This document shows, one piece after another, positions 16,107-24,828 of a DNA stretch of 56,458 nucleotides (within the stretch, counting starts at the first letter, position 1; the number at the start of each line of letters is the position of its first letter). Location of the stretch: contig CALKBX010000011.1 of NCBI GenBank assembly GCA_937775205.1, positions 1 through 56,458 on the forward strand, written 5' to 3'. The notes beneath the pieces were generated by a model. It was not told the origin of the DNA and made no database searches. It saw only the letters and a list, made by a program, of their open reading frames with translations. The stretch comes from an uncultured Verrucomicrobiae bacterium. GTDB taxonomy: Bacteria > Verrucomicrobiota > Verrucomicrobiia > Limisphaerales > UBA1100. A program made the position numbers and the translations under genes.

Positions 16107-17882
16107 ATGGACGAAGACAAACAGGCAGAAAAATCCGCCAAAGCGGAACTGAAAGAATTGCGCTCGCAAGCCAAGTATGGCGTGCTCAAGGCGCAGTTTC
16201 TGCTCGCCGTGAAGCTTGCCAATGGCGACGGCGGCGAAGCCGATCCTAAGGAGGCGGAAAAATGGTATCGCAAAGCCGCCAAGCGCGACTTCCCGCCCGC
16301 GATGAATAATCTCGCCCTATTATATACCAGCGATGCCCTCGGCGAGCCGGATCTCAAGGCCGCCCTCAAGTGGTATCGCAAAGCCGCCGAACTGGGCTAC
16401 GCCCGCGCCCAAGCCATCCTCGGCTGGCGGCTCGTGCGCGGCAACGGCGTGACGGCAAACGAAACCGAAGGCGTGGCGCTGTTGACGAAAGCCGCCGAGC
16501 AAGGCTTTGCGTTAGCGCAAAATAATTTGGGCGTGTGCTTTTCAGAAGGCACCGGCGTGGAGGCCGACGAAGCCCAAGCCGTCGGTTGGTTTCGCAAAGC
16601 CGCCGAGCAAGGCAACGTCGCCGCGCAATTCAACCTCGGCCTCCGCTGCGCGCAAGGACGCGGCGCGGATAAAGATTTGGACGTCGCCAAGGAATGGCTC
16701 ACCAAAGCCGCCGAAAAAAATCACGCCGCCGCTCAGGCGCACTTGGCCGATTTGTTGGCGGTTGAAGATGATGCCGATGCTGCGGAAACTGCGCGTTGGT
16801 ATCGCGCCGCCGCCGAGGCTGGACACGCCGCCGCGCAAAATAATTTGGGCCGTTGCCTCGCCGAAGGCACCGGCGTGAAGGCGGACATCAAAGAAGCGGT
16901 TGAATGGTATCGCCGCGCGGCGGAACAGGATTGCTTGCCCGCGCAGTTCAACTTGGGCCGAAATCTTTTGGAGGCCCATTCACCCGAAGCCGCGCGTTGG
17001 TTGGAATTGGCCGCCACCGCCGATCACACCGAGGCGCAATGGTTGCTCGGGCGCTCGCTGGATGACGGCATCACGCTGCCTCGCGATGCGGTGGCCGCTG
17101 TGAAGTGGCTGCGCAAAGCCGCCGAAGGCGGCGTGAATGAAGCGCAGTATCGACTGGCGGTAAGTCTGGAGCGCGGCGATGGCGTCACTGAAAATCTCAC
17201 CGAAGCCGCTGATTGGTACACGCTCGCGGCGGATGCCGGCCATGCGGCGGCGCAGTTTAATCTCGGCACAGTGCACGCGCGCGGGCGCGGTGTGCCCGCC
17301 GATGACGTGAAGGCGTTCAAGTATTACAAGCTTGCCGCCGAGCAAAGCATCGCCAGCGCCCAGTGCAACTTAGGCGCATTTCACGAACAAGGGCGCGGCA
17401 CAGAACAGAATTTTTCTTCGGCTCTGCGTTGGTACGAATTGGCCGCGGACCAAGGCTTGGCGCGGGCGCAATATAACCTCGCGGTGATGCTGCATCTCGG
17501 TCGCGGCGTGGAGGCCAATTTGAATCAAGCCGTCACGTGGTATCGCCAAGCGGCCAAGCAAGGGCACGCGGCGGCGCAGCACGTGTTGGCGTCGCTGTAT
17601 CATCACGGCGAGGGCGTGGAGGCGGATGTGGTGGAAGCGGCAAAGTGGTGCCAGTTGGCCGCCGAGCAGGAAGTGCCGGAGGCGCAGTTGATTTTGGCCG
17701 ATTGCTATCTGCGCGGGCGCGGTGTGCCGGAGGATTATGTGCTGGCGTATGTGTGGTTCAACCGCGCCTCATCGCACGGCCTGGAGATTGCCGAGAAAAA
17801 CAAACGCCACACCGCCCGCTACATGATGCCCGAGCAGATTGCCCAAGCACAGCAAATCTCCCGCGCCCACTTGGCGGCTTGA
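16107..17882 (+). CDS. Long Sel1-repeat protein (about 15 repeats)
   Basis: The ATG at 16107 gives a 591-residue protein, MDEDKQAEKSAKAELKELRS, without signal peptide. The earlier in-frame start lies in the terminator region and is rejected. Nearly the whole protein is about 15 Sel1 repeats of 31-36 residues with the consensus AxAQxNLGxxxxxGxGVxxD followed by AxxWYRKAAEQG. This forms a long alpha-solenoid, probably a cytoplasmic scaffold or adaptor. It ends with YVWFNRASSHGLEIAEKN and a short non-repeat helix. Two repeats are shortened (near residues 215-250 and 285-315). No catalytic domain is present and the partner is unknown. Confidence 0.85.
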   Translation: MDEDKQAEKSAKAELKELRSQAKYGVLKAQFLLAVKLANGDGGEADPKEAEKWYRKAAKRDFPPAMNNLALLYTSDALGEPDLKAALKWYRKAAELGYARAQAILGWRLVRGNGVTANETEGVALLTKAAEQGFALAQNNLGVCFSEGTGVEADEAQAVGWFRKAAEQGNVAAQFNLGLRCAQGRGADKDLDVAKEWLTKAAEKNHAAAQAHLADLLAVEDDADAAETARWYRAAAEAGHAAAQNNLGRCLAEGTGVKADIKEAVEWYRRAAEQDCLPAQFNLGRNLLEAHSPEAARWLELAATADHTEAQWLLGRSLDDGITLPRDAVAAVKWLRKAAEGGVNEAQYRLAVSLERGDGVTENLTEAADWYTLAADAGHAAAQFNLGTVHARGRGVPADDVKAFKYYKLAAEQSIASAQCNLGAFHEQGRGTEQNFSSALRWYELAADQGLARAQYNLAVMLHLGRGVEANLNQAVTWYRQAAKQGHAAAQHVLASLYHHGEGVEADVVEAAKWCQLAAEQEVPEAQLILADCYLRGRGVPEDYVLAYVWFNRASSHGLEIAEKNKRHTARYMMPEQIAQAQQISRAHLAA

Positions 17883-17894
17883 TATTTTTTGGGG

Positions 17895-17927
17895 TTATCT
17901 GCGTTGATCTGCAAAATCTGTGGTTAA
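17895..17927. repeat. Dispersed-repeat-like sequence (atctgcg...ctgtggtt)
   Basis: The sequence ATCTGCGTTGATCTGC, then AAAATCTGTGGTTAAC, resembles a dispersed element I know from other bacterial genomes (variants of atctgcgttaatctgcggtt). Only one copy is in this window, so the call rests on recall rather than on internal repetition. Confidence 0.3.
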
Positions 17928-17998
17928 CAATGGCGGTGTTGGAGTTAGTTGGGAAAAAATAGTCGAGTTGGTTGCTTGCGCGTTGTAGAAGAGCCGCC

Positions 17999-20290
17999 GT
18001 GGAGGTGCCAAAGGGTAAATTCAATCTTGATCCGTTCCGGTTGTGGGCGGTGTTGGTGGCGCTGGTTTGCATGGGGCTGATCGGGCGGATGGATCATTTC
18101 ACACTGGGTGCGGATTTGGAGGTACTGCTCTCGGGCGATCAACGTAGCTTGGATGGGTACGGGTCGGTTAACAGCCGGATGGAGCAAGTGGAGGGAAACC
18201 TCGTATTTGTGCTGGTGGTTGTGGAGTTCGACGATGTATTCGCGCCGGAATCGATCACGCGCCTGCGGGAAATCAGCACGGCCTGCATGGAAAACCCGCA
18301 TGTGTATCACGCATTGAGTTTGGTGTATCCGCCCTTTCGTCCGGAGGTGGAGCTGTTGTCGGTGCCGCCGCTGAAGATGCAGCCGCTAATCACGGGCTTG
18401 AGTGAGGCGGAGCTGGAAACGGCGCGCGGGTATTGCAAGGACCGACTGCCGTTGCTGCAAAATTTTTTGGTCACACCCGACAACCGCCGCGCGATGATGT
18501 GGCTGATGTGCGAGTCGGATGTGAGCACTTCAGAGTTGAACCAGAAATACGTCGAGTCCATCAACGCCACGCTGGCGCCGTTTGCAGAAATGGGGCAGCG
18601 GTTTCAAGTGCTGTCCGCCCCGCACGCGGAGGAGGAAATACGGCTAACGCTTTGGAAGGATATGTGGCAGTTCCTGCCCATCGCCTCAGCGGTATTGTTG
18701 GTGGTGCTGTTGCTGACGTTCCGTTTTTCGCTGTGGATGGTGCTTGCGGTGTTGCTCGCGCAAGCGCTGGGCCTGGCGGCGTTGCCGGGGTTGATCACGC
18801 TGATTAGCGACAAGGCAAACGTGTTTACAGTGATGCTTTTCCCGCTGCTCACGGGTCTACATTTGGCGATGCTCATTCACGTGGGCACGGCTTATCAGCG
18901 CGTCCGCAACGAGGGGCAATCGGCAGAGGACGCGGTGCGGGCGGTGTTCCAAACAGTGTTTCGCAGCAGTGCATTCGCGGGGCTGACCACGGCGGCGGGC
19001 TTATTTTCGTTGATGGCCAGCGAGGTTCCATCGGTTCGGGAATTTGGATTCATCGGCGGCGCGGGAATGTTTCTGATGTTTGCCATCACCTTCGGTCCGG
19101 CGCTGCTGTTGCTGCGATTTCTGCATGCGGGCAAAGTGTCCGCGGCGGTTCAGGAAAAGCCGCGGCTGCTGGATTATGGGCGGTGGTTGGGTTCGGTGCG
19201 CCGGTGGCGTCCGGCGATTGCGGTGGGCACGTTGCTGCTGGTGGGCGCGATGGTTTGGGGCTGGTCGCAGGTGCGCACGGATATTCGCGCCACGGAATTT
19301 CTGGAGCCCGCAAGCCCCACGCGCCAAGTAGTGGAACTGTGCGACCGCGAATGCGGCGGGATCAATGTGCTGCGCATTGAGCTTGATTCCGGCCGGGCCG
19401 ATGGTGTGGGCGACAAACAGTTTGTAGAATTTCTGAACCGCGTCCGGGCCATCGCCATCACGCATGAGGAGGTGAAGATGGCTTATGTTTACCCGTGGGT
19501 GTTGGATCAGATTTATCACGCGGCGGTGGATGATGAGTCGAAGCTGGTGCGGACCATGGCCGAGAAATTATTGAAGCCGAATATGTTGAGCATTCTCAGC
19601 TCGGAAGCGTTTGAGGAAATGTTGCCGTTGATGGACGTCCTGTTTGATCAGGAAAAACGAAAGACGTATTTGTACGTTCGCACGCGCTTCATGCCGGCGG
19701 AGGAATACATCGCGATGATTCATTCGCTGGTGCGCGAGCTGGGCGAGGCGCGGCCGGATGAGACGATTGGGGTTTCGGCCACGGATGGCATCCACAAAAT
19801 TCTTGAGGCGGACCGCTTGATCGTGCGCAGCCAATCGGATACCGCGGGGATCACCTGTCTCTTGGTGGGGCTGGCGTTGGTGGTGATTTGGCGGTCGCTG
19901 CCGCTGGCGCTGGTGGCGCTGTTTATCAACGCGCTGCCGGTGGGCCTGGTGGTGGCGTTGCAAGGCTTTGCTGGCGTGCCGCTCAACGCCATCACCATCA
20001 TGGTGGCGGCCGTGGCGTTTGGCATTGCGGTGGATGACACCATTCATTTCATCACCCACTGGCGGATGGCCCGGGAGCGTGGGCTGGATTCGGAGGCGGC
20101 GTTGAAGGACACCTTGGAGGTCAAGGGGCGGCCGATTGTCTGCACCACACTAATTTTGGCGGGGATACTCTGCGTGTTTGGCTTTTCGTCATTTCCGCCG
20201 GTGGTGCATTTTGGGTTTTTGTTGGCGGCGGGTTTGGCGGGGGCGCTGGTGGCGGCGCTGGGGTTGCTGCCGGCGTGGCTGGGGCGGTAA
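17999..20290 (+). CDS. MMPL/RND-family membrane transporter
   Basis: This protein of about 763 residues belongs to the MMPL/HAE-type RND superfamily, which exports lipids, hopanoids or hydrophobic compounds using the proton gradient. TM1 is near residues 12-30 (LWAVLVALVCMGLIG). A large periplasmic domain follows, then five membrane segments (PIASAVLLVVLLLTF onward), a second periplasmic loop of about 220 residues and a final TM group with the sterol-sensing-like block IAVDDTIHFITHWRMA. GTG at 17999 was chosen; TTG at 17972 is the alternative. It lies 111 bases upstream of an apparent ether-lipid operon on the same strand, so export of a product lipid is an attractive inference. Confidence 0.8.
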   Translation: MEVPKGKFNLDPFRLWAVLVALVCMGLIGRMDHFTLGADLEVLLSGDQRSLDGYGSVNSRMEQVEGNLVFVLVVVEFDDVFAPESITRLREISTACMENPHVYHALSLVYPPFRPEVELLSVPPLKMQPLITGLSEAELETARGYCKDRLPLLQNFLVTPDNRRAMMWLMCESDVSTSELNQKYVESINATLAPFAEMGQRFQVLSAPHAEEEIRLTLWKDMWQFLPIASAVLLVVLLLTFRFSLWMVLAVLLAQALGLAALPGLITLISDKANVFTVMLFPLLTGLHLAMLIHVGTAYQRVRNEGQSAEDAVRAVFQTVFRSSAFAGLTTAAGLFSLMASEVPSVREFGFIGGAGMFLMFAITFGPALLLLRFLHAGKVSAAVQEKPRLLDYGRWLGSVRRWRPAIAVGTLLLVGAMVWGWSQVRTDIRATEFLEPASPTRQVVELCDRECGGINVLRIELDSGRADGVGDKQFVEFLNRVRAIAITHEEVKMAYVYPWVLDQIYHAAVDDESKLVRTMAEKLLKPNMLSILSSEAFEEMLPLMDVLFDQEKRKTYLYVRTRFMPAEEYIAMIHSLVRELGEARPDETIGVSATDGIHKILEADRLIVRSQSDTAGITCLLVGLALVVIWRSLPLALVALFINALPVGLVVALQGFAGVPLNAITIMVAAVAFGIAVDDTIHFITHWRMARERGLDSEAALKDTLEVKGRPIVCTTLILAGILCVFGFSSFPPVVHFGFLLAAGLAGALVAALGLLPAWLGR

Positions 20291-20334
20291 TGCTTGCAAG
20301 TAATGCTGGACTGACTGGGGTTTGCCGCTAGATT

Positions 20335-20370
20335 GCCCGCACCTGCTTTGAGCGACCCAACGCTGCGGGC
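20335..20370 (+). promoter_or_regulatory. Hairpin in the leader of the lipid operon
   Basis: GCCCGCA at 20335-20341 pairs exactly with TGCGGGC at 20364-20370, and inside it AGCG pairs with CGCT around a 6-base loop. It lies 32 bases before the ATG at 20402. It could regulate the operon, although no T run follows at once. Confidence 0.35.
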
Positions 20371-20401
20371 CCGCCTTTTCGGGTGGTTTTGGCCGAATAC
20401 A

Positions 20402-21553
20402 ATGAATAAACTGACACCACCGCGCGGGTACGCCCAAGCGGATACCGATGCGCGCCAGCGATGGTTGCAGGTGCAAACGGGTCACACCGTGCCGGAGTTT
20501 GCGCTGGATGCGCCGGAGGATCTCAAGGGGCTCATCGAAAATCACGTGGGCTTTGTGGGGATGCCGTTGAGCATTTCCGGGCCACTCAAAATTGACGGTA
20601 CTTACGCGCAGGGCAATTTTTATGTGCCGCTGTGCACGGTGGAGGGCACGCTGAGCCTTTCGATGACGCGCGGGTTTTATCTGACTCACCGCGCGGGTGG
20701 CATCAAGACGCGCCACGTGAAGCAGGAACTTTCGCGCGCGCCGGTGTTTCGATTTGATGAGATTGAGGAAGCGATGGCCTTTCTCAAAACCATTGACGCG
20801 CATTACGACGAAATCAAAACCGCTGCCGAATGCACCACGCGCCACGGCAAACTTTTGCGGATTGATAAACACATCATTCACAATCGCGTCATTCTCGATT
20901 TCATTTATCACACCGCCGAGGCCGCCGGACAAAATATGGTGACCTTGAGCACGGATGCCGCGTGTCGGTTTATTGTCGAAAAACTTTCCGGCGAAACGCC
21001 GCTGCGATATTTATTGGAAAGCAATTTTAACGCGGACAAAAATCCTGCGCACCGCAGCCTCATCAAGGGGCGCGGCCATCACGTCATCGCCAGTTTCCAA
21101 ATCCCCAATCGCATCCTGAAAAAATTACTGCGCGTCACGGCCGATCAACTCATCGAGGCGCTCACCGACAAACATCTCGGATCGCAAATGGCCGGCATGC
21201 TGGGGATGAACCTCCACACCGCCAACGCGTTGGCCGCGCTGTACCTCGCGCTGGGGCAGGATGTCGCGTGCGTCGCGGAGAACGCCATCGGCATCGCGAC
21301 ATACGAAAAACGCGGCGACGATTTGTACGCCACGCTGAGTATGCCAAGCGTGACGGTGGGCACCGTGGGCGGCGCCACGCGGCTGCACGCGCAACGGGCG
21401 AACTTGGAATTATTGGGCTGCGCCGGAGGCGAGAATTCATCGCGCAAACTGGCGGAGATAATCTGTGCTTCGGCGTTGGCGCTGGAGATTTCACTGGCGG
21501 GGGCGATTGTGAGCAACGAGTTCGCCGAGGCCCACGCGAAATTCGGGAGATAA
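20402..21553 (+). CDS. HMG-CoA reductase-family enzyme
   Basis: This 383-residue cytoplasmic enzyme has the fold and catalytic set of HMG-CoA reductase, which reduces a CoA thioester to an alcohol with two NAD(P)H. Visible motifs are ENHVGFVGMPLSISGPL, then TVEGTL with catalytic Glu81, DKNP with Lys213, GQDVA with Asp287, MPSVTVGTVGGATRL, and a C-terminal AEAH with His378. All four catalytic residues seem kept, but several loops differ from canonical enzymes (GRGHHV instead of GRGKSV). No other mevalonate gene is nearby. It begins an operon with an acyltransferase and AGPS, so a different acyl-CoA substrate is possible. ATG 20402 is preferred over TTG 20333. Confidence 0.75.
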   Translation: MNKLTPPRGYAQADTDARQRWLQVQTGHTVPEFALDAPEDLKGLIENHVGFVGMPLSISGPLKIDGTYAQGNFYVPLCTVEGTLSLSMTRGFYLTHRAGGIKTRHVKQELSRAPVFRFDEIEEAMAFLKTIDAHYDEIKTAAECTTRHGKLLRIDKHIIHNRVILDFIYHTAEAAGQNMVTLSTDAACRFIVEKLSGETPLRYLLESNFNADKNPAHRSLIKGRGHHVIASFQIPNRILKKLLRVTADQLIEALTDKHLGSQMAGMLGMNLHTANALAALYLALGQDVACVAENAIGIATYEKRGDDLYATLSMPSVTVGTVGGATRLHAQRANLELLGCAGGENSSRKLAEIICASALALEISLAGAIVSNEFAEAHAKFGR

Positions 21554-21556
21554 GGC

Positions 21557-22285
21557 GTGTCGAGCTTTCAGGAATTGCTGAAAGAGGCGGAACTCGAGCC
21601 GGAGTACGGCTATCTGCGCAAATCCCCGCGCGGCATCGCGGCGATGTGGCACAAGTTTTTCGAGCTGTTTTGCCGCGTGCTCTTCAATGTGTGGTGTCCA
21701 CTGAAAGTGGTGGGCCGCGAAAATCTGCCGAGCGCGCCCTTTATGTTTTGCAGCAATCACTGCAGCCATATGGATAGCGCGGCGTTGATGTACGCCGGCG
21801 GCGAGGATTTCGAGCAGTACGGAATGGTGGCGGCCAAGGATTATTTTTTCGACAACCAAAAGCGCAACAGTTTTCTCTCACGCCTGATGAATCTCATCCC
21901 CGCCGATCGCGGCGCCAACCGCGAGAGCATCGTGAAGCTGATGGTGGCTTGCCGCGAATTCACCACCCACGGCCATCGCAGCCTCATCATTTACCCCGAA
22001 GGCACGCGCTCGCAAACCGGCGAGATGTCACCCATGAAAAAAGGGCCGGCCATGATCGCCACCGAGTTAAGCCTTCCAATTGTGCCGGTTTATATTTACG
22101 GCACGCACCGCGCGTACCCGAAAGGCGGCAAGTTTTTCAAACCCACGCGACTGCGGGTTTACATCGGGGAAGCGATTGACCCCAACCGTTTTCGCGAGGA
22201 ACATGGCGGCGGCCGCATGATTTACAGCGCTATCACCCGCGAGATGGAAATCCGCATTCACAAACTGAAGGAACTCCATGGCTGA
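21557..22285 (+). CDS. PlsC-type acyltransferase (LPLAT), ether-lipid operon
   Basis: This 242-residue 1-acylglycerol-phosphate-type acyltransferase has the catalytic motif NHCSHMD (NHx4D) near residue 72 and the substrate motif YPEGTRSQTG near 150, followed by LPIVPVYIYGTHRAYPKGG. It lacks a clear long TM helix but has a hydrophobic N-terminal part, so it is probably membrane-associated. The GTG start is 4 bases after the preceding stop, and its end overlaps the AGPS start by 8 bases, implying translational coupling. In the pathway it could acylate dihydroxyacetone phosphate (the GNPAT step) or act at sn-2; sequence alone cannot decide. Confidence 0.85.
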   Translation: MSSFQELLKEAELEPEYGYLRKSPRGIAAMWHKFFELFCRVLFNVWCPLKVVGRENLPSAPFMFCSNHCSHMDSAALMYAGGEDFEQYGMVAAKDYFFDNQKRNSFLSRLMNLIPADRGANRESIVKLMVACREFTTHGHRSLIIYPEGTRSQTGEMSPMKKGPAMIATELSLPIVPVYIYGTHRAYPKGGKFFKPTRLRVYIGEAIDPNRFREEHGGGRMIYSAITREMEIRIHKLKELHG

Positions 22286-24019
22286 CCCAAAAATTCGCCA
22301 CATGAAATGGTGGGGCTGGGGCCACGAGGACGTGAGCTTCAGTGATGCCGACAAACCGAAGCTGTGGCCTTACCTCAGCGGCGAGTTGGGGCTGGAACAA
22401 GTCGAGCCGACGCCGCCGGTGAAGATTGATGACGTGCATCTGCCCGCCGCCAAAGAGAACGCCCCCTTTGTTGCCGCGCTGCGCGACGCGCTGAAGGAAG
22501 ATCAATTTTCCGTTGATAAAAAAGATCGGCTCATCCACGCCGCCGGCAAAGCCTTTCGCGATCTGTTCCGCCTGCGCCGCGGACAAGTGGACTTCGCGCC
22601 CGACCTCGTCGTCTTTCCGGCGAGCGAAGACGACGTTGTCGCCATCGTCAAGGCCGCTCACGAACACAACGCCGTGCTCATTCCTTTTGGCGGCGGCAGC
22701 AACATCGCCGGTTGCATCGAGCCGAAGGATCGCGATGGACGTTTCATCGTCAGCCTTGATATGTGCCGGATGCATCGCGTGTTGGCGGTTGATAAAAAAT
22801 CCCTACTCGCCCGCATCGAAGCCGGCGTTTACGGGCCGCACATGGAGGAGCAGCTTGAGGCCGAAGGCGTCACGCTCGGGCATTTCCCGGATTCATTTGT
22901 GCATTCCACGCTCGGCGGTTGGGTGGCCACCCGTTCGGCGGGAATGCAAAGCGACAAGTACGGCAAGATTGAGGACATGGTCATCGCGCTGCGGATGGTC
23001 ACGCCCAGCGGCACCATCGTGACGCGTACGGTTCCCAACACTTCCAACGGCATTGACGTGCGAAGTTTGTGCGTCGGCAGCGAGGGCATTCTCGGCGTGA
23101 TCACGGAGGTGACGGTGCAAGTGCATCGCGTGCCGGAATATAAAATGTTTGAGGGTTGGTTGTTTCCTGATTTCGAGAGTGGCATCCACGCCATCCACGA
23201 ATGTATGCGCCACGGGACGATGCCGGTCATCACGCGCCTCAACGATCCGGGCAAGACAGCACTCAGCGCGGCGTTCAAAAAAGTGGAGTCGCCGTTGAAA
23301 CAAAAAATCGGCGCGCGCGATGAAGTGGTACCTCGGCAAAATCAAAGGCATTGATTTTACAAAATGCTGCATGATGACCACGGCGTACGAGGGCGATTAC
23401 GACACGTTTCACATGCAGCGCCGCGAGTCCAAGCGCGCATGTCTTCCGCAAGCATGGCGGCGTGAACCTCGGCGAAGGCCCGGGCAATTCGTTCAAGGAA
23501 GCGAAATATGATTTCCCGCACGTGCGCGATTATCTCATGGACCGCGGCGTGATGGGCGACGTGAGCGAGACCTCCACCACGTGGGACAACCTCCACAATC
23601 TTTACACCAAAACTCTCGCCAACATCCAAAAAGCCATCCGCGACACCGGCGCGGATCCGTGGGTGGGCTGCCACATCAGCCACAACTATCACACCGGCGC
23701 GAGCCTTTACTTCACCTTCGGCTGCCGCCAAATCGAGGGCCGCGAGCTGGATCAATATCTTTACATCAAAAAAGCCGCCGAAGATTCCTTCCTGCAAAAT
23801 GGCGGCACCGTCAGCCATCACCACGCCGTGGGCACCGAGCATCTCCCGTGGATTGAGGCCGATCTTTCGCCCACCGGCCTCAAAGCTGTGCGCGCCATCA
23901 AGGACGGCCTCGACCCCAAGAGCGTGATGAACCCCGGCAAAATCCTTCCCGGGCCCGATCCCCTGCGCGAATGGGGCTTGACCGATGAGGCCATTGCGTC
24001 GTTCAACAAGGCGGACTGA
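22278..24019 (+). CDS. Alkyldihydroxyacetonephosphate synthase (AGPS)-like FAD enzyme, two frameshifts
   Basis: The FAD-linked oxidase-family protein aligns by eye with eukaryotic AGPS, which swaps the acyl chain of acyl-DHAP for a fatty alcohol to make the ether bond. Shared features are the N-terminal MKWWGWG, FAD-binding PFGGGSNIAG, GWVATRSAGMQSDKYGKIED, GSEGILGVITE, the AGPS-typical GASLYFTFGCR and the active-site HHH in VSHHHAVG near the C-terminus. The reading is in three frames, broken near 23306-23320 and 23430-23445, both in GCGCGC stretches; the middle piece is KWYLGKIKGIDFTKCCMMTT. Restored length is about 580 residues. The stop overlaps the SDR start (TGATG). It may be intact in the organism if the indels are errors. 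Confidence 0.85.
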
Positions 24020-24826
24020 TGTTTGCCGAAAAAGTTGTTATCATCACCGGCGCCTCCTCCGGTTTGGGTCGCCAACTCGCGCATGACCTCGCCGCGCGGC
24101 GATGTCGCGTGGTGCTATTCGCCCGCAACGCCGATGCCCTCGCCGAGGCTGTGGCCGAATGCGAAGCGGCGGGCGGCGAGGCGATGGCCGTCACCGGCGA
24201 TGTTACGCAGCCCGAAGATTGCGAGCGCCTCATCGCCAAAACCACGGAGCGCTTTGGCAGCATTGACTTTCTCATCTCCAACGCCGGCCTCAGTATGTGG
24301 GCCAAGTTCGAGGAAGTGACTGACCTCAGTTTGTTTCGCCGACTGATGGAGGTCAATTATTTGGGCCTCGTGCACACGCTGCACTTTGCGCTGCCCGCGC
24401 TCAAGAAGACCGGCGGCCTCATCGTTTCCATCGGTAGCATCCAGGGCAAAATCGCCGTGCCCGCGCATTCCGGATACGTCGCCAGCAAACACGCGCTCGA
24501 GGGCTTTTGCGATACGCTGCGCTACGAGCTGGAGGAAACCGGCGTCGATATTTTGACTGTCCATCCCCATTGGATCCAAGGCACCCAAATGCGCGCCAAC
24601 GCCTGCACCGCCGATGGCGCGGCGATGGGCGAAAGCAAACGCTCGCACAATCACGAGTCCATCACGCTGGAACAATGCGCGCGCGAAATCATCGACGCCA
24701 TGCGCGCTCGCGCAGCGCGAACTTATCATCCCGTCACGCCTGCGCCTCGCGCCCATTCTCAAGGCATTGTGGCCCGCGTTGTTGCGACGCAAAGTGCTGC
24801 GCATTTTTCGGGGACAAGGGAAATAG
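24019..24826 (+). CDS. DHRS7B-like short-chain dehydrogenase (acyl/alkyl-DHAP reductase candidate), one frameshift
   Basis: NADPH-dependent SDR. The cofactor motif is TGASSGLG near residue 10, NAG is near 90, and the active site is Ser in SIGSIQGK with YVASK, within SIQGKIAVPAHSGYVASK. That block resembles human DHRS7B (PexRAP), the acyl/alkyl-DHAP reductase of ether-lipid synthesis. After about 24700 the first frame loses sense. In another frame the chain continues RELIIPSRLRLAPILKAL and ends FRGQGK at TAG 24824-24826, so one base is off near 24702-24718. Without this correction it falsely appears fused to the next acyltransferase. It overlaps the AGPS stop by one base. Confidence 0.8.
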
Positions 24827-24828
24827 CA

